Shown: one piece after another, positions 60,690 to 64,000 of the stretch
Position numbering within the stretch: the stretch's first letter is position 1
Layout: each line of letters opens with the position of its first letter
Assembly: GCF_019392335.1 (NCBI RefSeq)
Contig: NZ_JAHXRQ010000015.1
Span: 62,001-126,000 of the forward strand
Origin: Mameliella sp. CS4
Lineage (GTDB): Bacteria > Pseudomonadota > Alphaproteobacteria > Rhodobacterales > Rhodobacteraceae
Reading direction: 5' to 3'
Length of the DNA: 64,000 nucleotides
Notes under the pieces: model-generated
Seen by the model: only the letters and a program-made list of their open reading frames with translations
The model's database searches: none
What the model was told of the DNA's origin: nothing
Position numbers and translations under genes: made by a program

Positions 60690-61673
60690 ATGACCGAATA
60701 TCAGAACATCTTCACCCAGGTTCAGGTCGAAGGACCGGCCGAATGGGGCATGGACAACGAAAACGACCTTGCCTCGGAACGTATCGTCACCCCCGGGTTC
60801 AGCCGCCTTGTCGGCTGGGTGGGCAACGCCCAGCTGGGGCCGATCTACCTGGGCTGGACCGGGATGATCAGCCTCGCCACCGGCGCGCTGGCGATCTTCA
60901 TTATCGGGCTCAACATGCTGGCGCAAGTCGGCTGGTCGATCCCCGAGTTCCTGCGCCAGGGTTTCTGGCTGGCGCTGGAACCACCCAGCCCGGAATACGG
61001 GCTGACCATCCCGCCGCTGAACGACGGCGGCTGGTACATCATCGCCTCGCTGTTCCTGCTGGTGGCGGTCTGTACCTGGTGGCTGCGCACCTACCTTCTG
61101 GCCGAACAGCACAAGATGGGCAAACACGTGGCCTGGGCCTTTGCCAGCGCGATCTGGCTGTTCCTGGTGCTGGGCCTGTTCCGGCCGATCCTGATGGGAT
61201 CCTGGTCCGAGGCGGTGCCCTACGGGATCTTCCCGCACCTCGACTGGACCACGGCCTTTTCGATCCGCTACGGCAACCTCTATTACAACCCGTTCCACGG
61301 CCTCTCGATCGTCTTCCTCTATGGCTCGGTGCTGCTCTTCGCGATGCACGGCGCGACGATCCTGGCGGTCAGCCGGTTTGGCGGCGACCGCGAGCTGGAA
61401 CAGATCGTCGACCGCGGCACGGCCTCGGAACGCGCGGCGCTGTTCTGGCGCTGGACGATGGGGTTCAACGCCACGATGGAGGGCATTCACCGCTGGGCCT
61501 GGTGGTTCGCGGTGCTGACCCCGATCACCGGCGGTATCGGAATCCTGCTGACGGGAACGGTCGTCGATAACTGGTTCATCTGGGCGCAGGAACACCATTT
61601 CGCGCCGATGTATGACGGCAGCTACGGCTACGAGGCCTACGGGACTTACGAAGCCTTCATCGGACGGGAGTGA
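60690..61673 (+). CDS. pufM: PufM, reaction centre M subunit
   Basis: A 327-residue reaction-centre protein starting MTEYQNIFTQVQVEGPAEWG. The ligand segments YYNPFHGLSIVFLYGSVLLF and AMHGATILAVSRFGG and the C-terminal TMEGIHRWAWWFAVLTPI are canonical. It ends GTYEAFIGRE, the usual M C-terminus in pufC-containing species. No pufX follows. Confidence 0.97.
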   Translation: MTEYQNIFTQVQVEGPAEWGMDNENDLASERIVTPGFSRLVGWVGNAQLGPIYLGWTGMISLATGALAIFIIGLNMLAQVGWSIPEFLRQGFWLALEPPSPEYGLTIPPLNDGGWYIIASLFLLVAVCTWWLRTYLLAEQHKMGKHVAWAFASAIWLFLVLGLFRPILMGSWSEAVPYGIFPHLDWTTAFSIRYGNLYYNPFHGLSIVFLYGSVLLFAMHGATILAVSRFGGDRELEQIVDRGTASERAALFWRWTMGFNATMEGIHRWAWWFAVLTPITGGIGILLTGTVVDNWFIWAQEHHFAPMYDGSYGYEAYGTYEAFIGRE

Positions 61674-61678
61674 GCGCG

Positions 61679-62794
61679 ATGTTCAAGTGGTTTGACAAAT
61701 GGACCCGTGAGAACCCGGTCGATATCGAACGCCCGGCCATCCTGGTCGGGGTTGCGGGGGCGGCGGTGCTGGCGGCGGTTTCGGTGGTGGCCCTGGGCCA
61801 ACCCTTCAAGACCGACAGCCTGCAGACCGGCCCGCGCGGCAATGGCATGTCGGTGCCGGAGTTCGTCTCTGACCTGGCCGTGCCCGATCCGGCCATCGCC
61901 GAACTCTTTGACGATCCGCCCTATGTCCCGGAGGAGGGCGAGGAACTGGCCGGTGACATCTACCAGAACGTCCAGGTGCTGGGCGAACTGACGGATGCCA
62001 ACTTCAACCGGCTGATGGCGGCGATGACCCGATGGGTCGCGCCGGAACAGGGCTGCGCCTACTGCCACGGGGATGGCGATCTGGAAACCTACGGTGAGGA
62101 CAATCTGTACACCAAGGTCGTCGCCCGCCGGATGATCGAGATGACCCGCAACATCAACGAGAACTGGGACGGGCATGTGAACGCCAACAAGACGGTCGGC
62201 GTGACCTGCATGACCTGTCACCGGGGTCAGAATGTGCCCAGCGACATCTGGTTCAAGATGGGAGAGGTCAACATGGCCGCCGCCGGATGGTCGGCGGTGC
62301 AGAACCGGGTGACGCCGCTCACCTCCTATACCTCCTTGCCCACCGACGCGCTGGAGAAATACCTGTTGGATGGCGACCTGATCGGCGTGCACGACCTTGA
62401 AAGCCGGGTCGCGGCGCGGCCCGGGGACGAGGGCGTGCCAACGATCCAGGACGCCGAGCGGACCTATGCGCTGATGAACTACGTCGCCAACTCGTTGGGC
62501 GTGAACTGCACCTTCTGCCACAACACCCGCGCCTTCTACGACGGCGGGCAGGTGACGCCGCAATGGGCGACGGAAAGCCTGGGCATCCAGATGGTGCTGG
62601 AGTTGAACAACGACTACCTGGTGCCGCTGGCCGAGGTCCTGCCCGAGGACCGGCTGGGGCCGGTGGCGGGGGATGCGCCCAAGGCCGCTTGCCGCACCTG
62701 CCACAAGGGTTATCAGCAGCCGCTGCAGGGCACCAACGTGATTGCCGACTGGCCCGAACTGGCGACCTCTGAGGCGCCGGACTACGGCCAGTAA
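61679..62794 (+). CDS. pufC: PufC, tetraheme reaction-centre cytochrome c
   Basis: A 371-residue periplasmic cytochrome that re-reduces the oxidised special pair. Four CxxCH haem motifs are visible: CAYCH, CMTCH, CTFCH and CRTCH. The N-terminal hydrophobic segment (about residues 18-40) is not followed by a lipobox cysteine, so it is probably anchored by that helix and not as a lipoprotein. The ATG at 61679 (MFKWFDKWTRENPVDIERP) has GGGAG upstream; a GTG at 61670 that overlaps the pufM stop is the alternative. Confidence 0.95.
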   Translation: MFKWFDKWTRENPVDIERPAILVGVAGAAVLAAVSVVALGQPFKTDSLQTGPRGNGMSVPEFVSDLAVPDPAIAELFDDPPYVPEEGEELAGDIYQNVQVLGELTDANFNRLMAAMTRWVAPEQGCAYCHGDGDLETYGEDNLYTKVVARRMIEMTRNINENWDGHVNANKTVGVTCMTCHRGQNVPSDIWFKMGEVNMAAAGWSAVQNRVTPLTSYTSLPTDALEKYLLDGDLIGVHDLESRVAARPGDEGVPTIQDAERTYALMNYVANSLGVNCTFCHNTRAFYDGGQVTPQWATESLGIQMVLELNNDYLVPLAEVLPEDRLGPVAGDAPKAACRTCHKGYQQPLQGTNVIADWPELATSEAPDYGQ

Positions 62795-62901
62795 ACCCCG
62801 GGACAGGGCGGCCCCGCGCCGCCCCGTCTCCCCATGCCGGCCAGACGCGCCGCCTGCACTCCCGTGGTGGCGCCACGCCGGACCAGCGACAGGAGCGCGC
62901 C

Positions 62902-64000
62902 ATGACCCTTGCCGACAAACCCCACACACCGTTTCTTGACCGGGTGGCCGGTCCGTCGGACCTGCGGCGCATGCCCGACACGGATCTTGCCGCGCTTGCG
63001 GACGAACTGCGGGCCGAGGTCATCTCGGCCGTGTCGCAAACCGGCGGGCACCTCGGGTCCTCGCTGGGCGTGGTCGAGCTGAGCGTGGCGATCCACGCGG
63101 TTTTCGACACGCCTAAGGACAAGCTGATCTGGGACGTGGGTCACCAGTGTTATCCGCACAAGATCCTGACCGGGCGGCGCGACCGCATCCGCACCCTGCG
63201 CCAGAAGGACGGGCTGTCGGGCTTTACCAAGCGCACGGAATCCGAACACGATCCCTTTGGCGCGGCGCATAGTTCGACCTCGATCAGCGCGGCCCTGGGC
63301 TTTGCCGTCGGGCGCGACATGGGGCGGCCCACGGGCGACGCCATCGCGGTGATCGGTGACGGCGCAATCAGCGCCGGCATGGCCTACGAGGCACTGAACA
63401 ACGCCGGCGCCGAAGGACGGCGCCTGTTCGTGATCCTCAATGACAACGAAATGAGCATCGCCCCCCCGGTGGGCGCCATGTCGTCCTACCTCAGCCGCAT
63501 GTATGCCGCCGAGCCGGTGGCACGGATGCGCTCGATGGTCGAGGGGATGGAGGCGGCCATGCCCGAACCGATGCGCAGCGGCGCCCGGCGCGCGCGCCAG
63601 TTGGTGACGGGCCTGGGTGGCTCCGGCACGCTTTTCGAGGAACTGGGGTTCGACTATGTCGGTCCGATCGACGGCCATGACATGAGCCAGCTTTTGCCGG
63701 TGCTGCGCGCGGCGCGGGCACGGGCGCGCGGTCCGGTGCTGATCCATTGCTGCACGGTCAAGGGCAAGGGCTATGCCCCCGCCGAAACCAGCGCCGACCG
63801 GGGCCACGGCGTGTCCAAGTTCGACCCGGCCACCGGCCCACAGGTTTGCCCGGCCAAACCCGGTGCCGCGCCCAGCTATACCAGCGTCTTCGGCACGGCC
63901 CTGACGCAGGAGGCCGCGCGCGACGACCGTATCGTCGCGGTCACGGCGGCCATGCCCGATGGCACCGGCCTGTCCAAGATGGCGGCGCGCTTTCCAAACC
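62902..64000 (+). CDS. dxs: Dxs, 1-deoxy-D-xylulose-5-phosphate synthase (partial, cut by window end)
   Basis: The first 366 codons of a thiamine-diphosphate enzyme that starts the non-mevalonate isoprenoid pathway. TGGHLGSSLGVVELSVAIH, IWDVGHQCYPHKILTGRR, GAAHSSTSISAALGFAVGRD, the thiamine-diphosphate motif VIGDGAISAGMAYEALNNAG...LNDNEMSI and YVGPIDGHDMSQL are present. AGGAG precedes the ATG. It lies 107 bases after pufC, probably partly in the puf operon, which would couple isoprenoid supply to photosynthesis. The chromosome may carry a second housekeeping dxs. Confidence 0.95.
   Translation, partial: MTLADKPHTPFLDRVAGPSDLRRMPDTDLAALADELRAEVISAVSQTGGHLGSSLGVVELSVAIHAVFDTPKDKLIWDVGHQCYPHKILTGRRDRIRTLRQKDGLSGFTKRTESEHDPFGAAHSSTSISAALGFAVGRDMGRPTGDAIAVIGDGAISAGMAYEALNNAGAEGRRLFVILNDNEMSIAPPVGAMSSYLSRMYAAEPVARMRSMVEGMEAAMPEPMRSGARRARQLVTGLGGSGTLFEELGFDYVGPIDGHDMSQLLPVLRAARARARGPVLIHCCTVKGKGYAPAETSADRGHGVSKFDPATGPQVCPAKPGAAPSYTSVFGTALTQEAARDDRIVAVTAAMPDGTGLSKMAARFPN

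Noticed and set aside
61674..61680. pufX between pufM and pufC
   Set aside because: There is no room: pufC begins within six bases of the pufM stop.

Overview
The window reads as a chromosomal segment of a Rhodobacterales (Roseobacter-group) alphaproteobacterium. It is GC-rich with dense operons, many genes overlap by 1-4 bases (ATGA or TGATG junctions), and the right third is a purple-bacterial photosynthesis gene cluster of the spheroidene type with pufC and no pufX. That combination is typical of aerobic anoxygenic phototrophic roseobacters. No rRNA, tRNA, CRISPR array or intact insertion sequence was seen.

Layout. (1) 1-4101 looks like accessory DNA: a partial KfrA-like gene with a 33-bp palindromic operator, two translationally coupled genes of unknown function, and about 600 bases without a convincing gene. 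(2) 4102-11053 carries an RND efflux pump with its periplasmic adaptor, an acyl-CoA dehydrogenase and a divergent MarR regulator. (3) 11079-17951 is a minus-strand catabolic cluster: a LysR regulator, hydantoinase/oxoprolinase A and B subunits, a FAD amine or amino-acid oxidase and a uronate-dehydrogenase-like enzyme. (4) 18124-20117 has a cobalamin riboswitch in front of an orphan 100-residue protein, then an MscS channel whose N-terminal module is broken. (5) 20478-28150 holds a PIG-L deacetylase with a long acidic tail, a dimethylglycine dehydrogenase / MttB-family methyltransferase / TetR operon, and a decayed sarcosine-oxidase-beta-like gene. (6) 28205-34149 encodes the outer-membrane assembly pair TamA-TamB, followed by a 159-base imperfect inverted repeat. 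(7) 34520-41948 is a TAXI-type TRAP uptake locus (receptor, fused permease, UspA) with an RpiR regulator, a BKACE enzyme and a class III aminotransferase. (8) 41953-64000 is the photosynthesis cluster.

The photosynthesis cluster is arranged as bchO-bchD-bchI-crtA (minus), crtI-crtB-tspO (plus), crtD-crtC (minus), then crtE-crtF-bchC-bchX-bchY-bchZ-pufQ-pufB-pufA-pufL-pufM-pufC-dxs (plus, dxs cut by the window end). CrtE, CrtB, CrtI, CrtC, CrtD, CrtF and CrtA together give spheroidene and spheroidenone. BchI and BchD, helped by BchO, insert Mg into protoporphyrin. BchX, BchY, BchZ and BchC convert chlorophyllide to bacteriochlorophyllide intermediates. PufBA and PufLMC build the LH1-reaction-centre core with its tetraheme cytochrome, and Dxs supplies isoprenoid precursor. 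Three control regions (crtA/crtI, crtD/crtE, crtF/bchC) each hold two TGT-N12-ACA boxes of the PpsR/CrtJ type.

The observations most worth checking are crtA, whose conserved N-terminus appears to begin at an AUC codon with a strong ribosome binding site and no canonical start; the B12-riboswitch-controlled orphan protein; and the two-gene unknown module at 462-3475. All functional names rest on reading the sequence and remembered family features, not on database searches.
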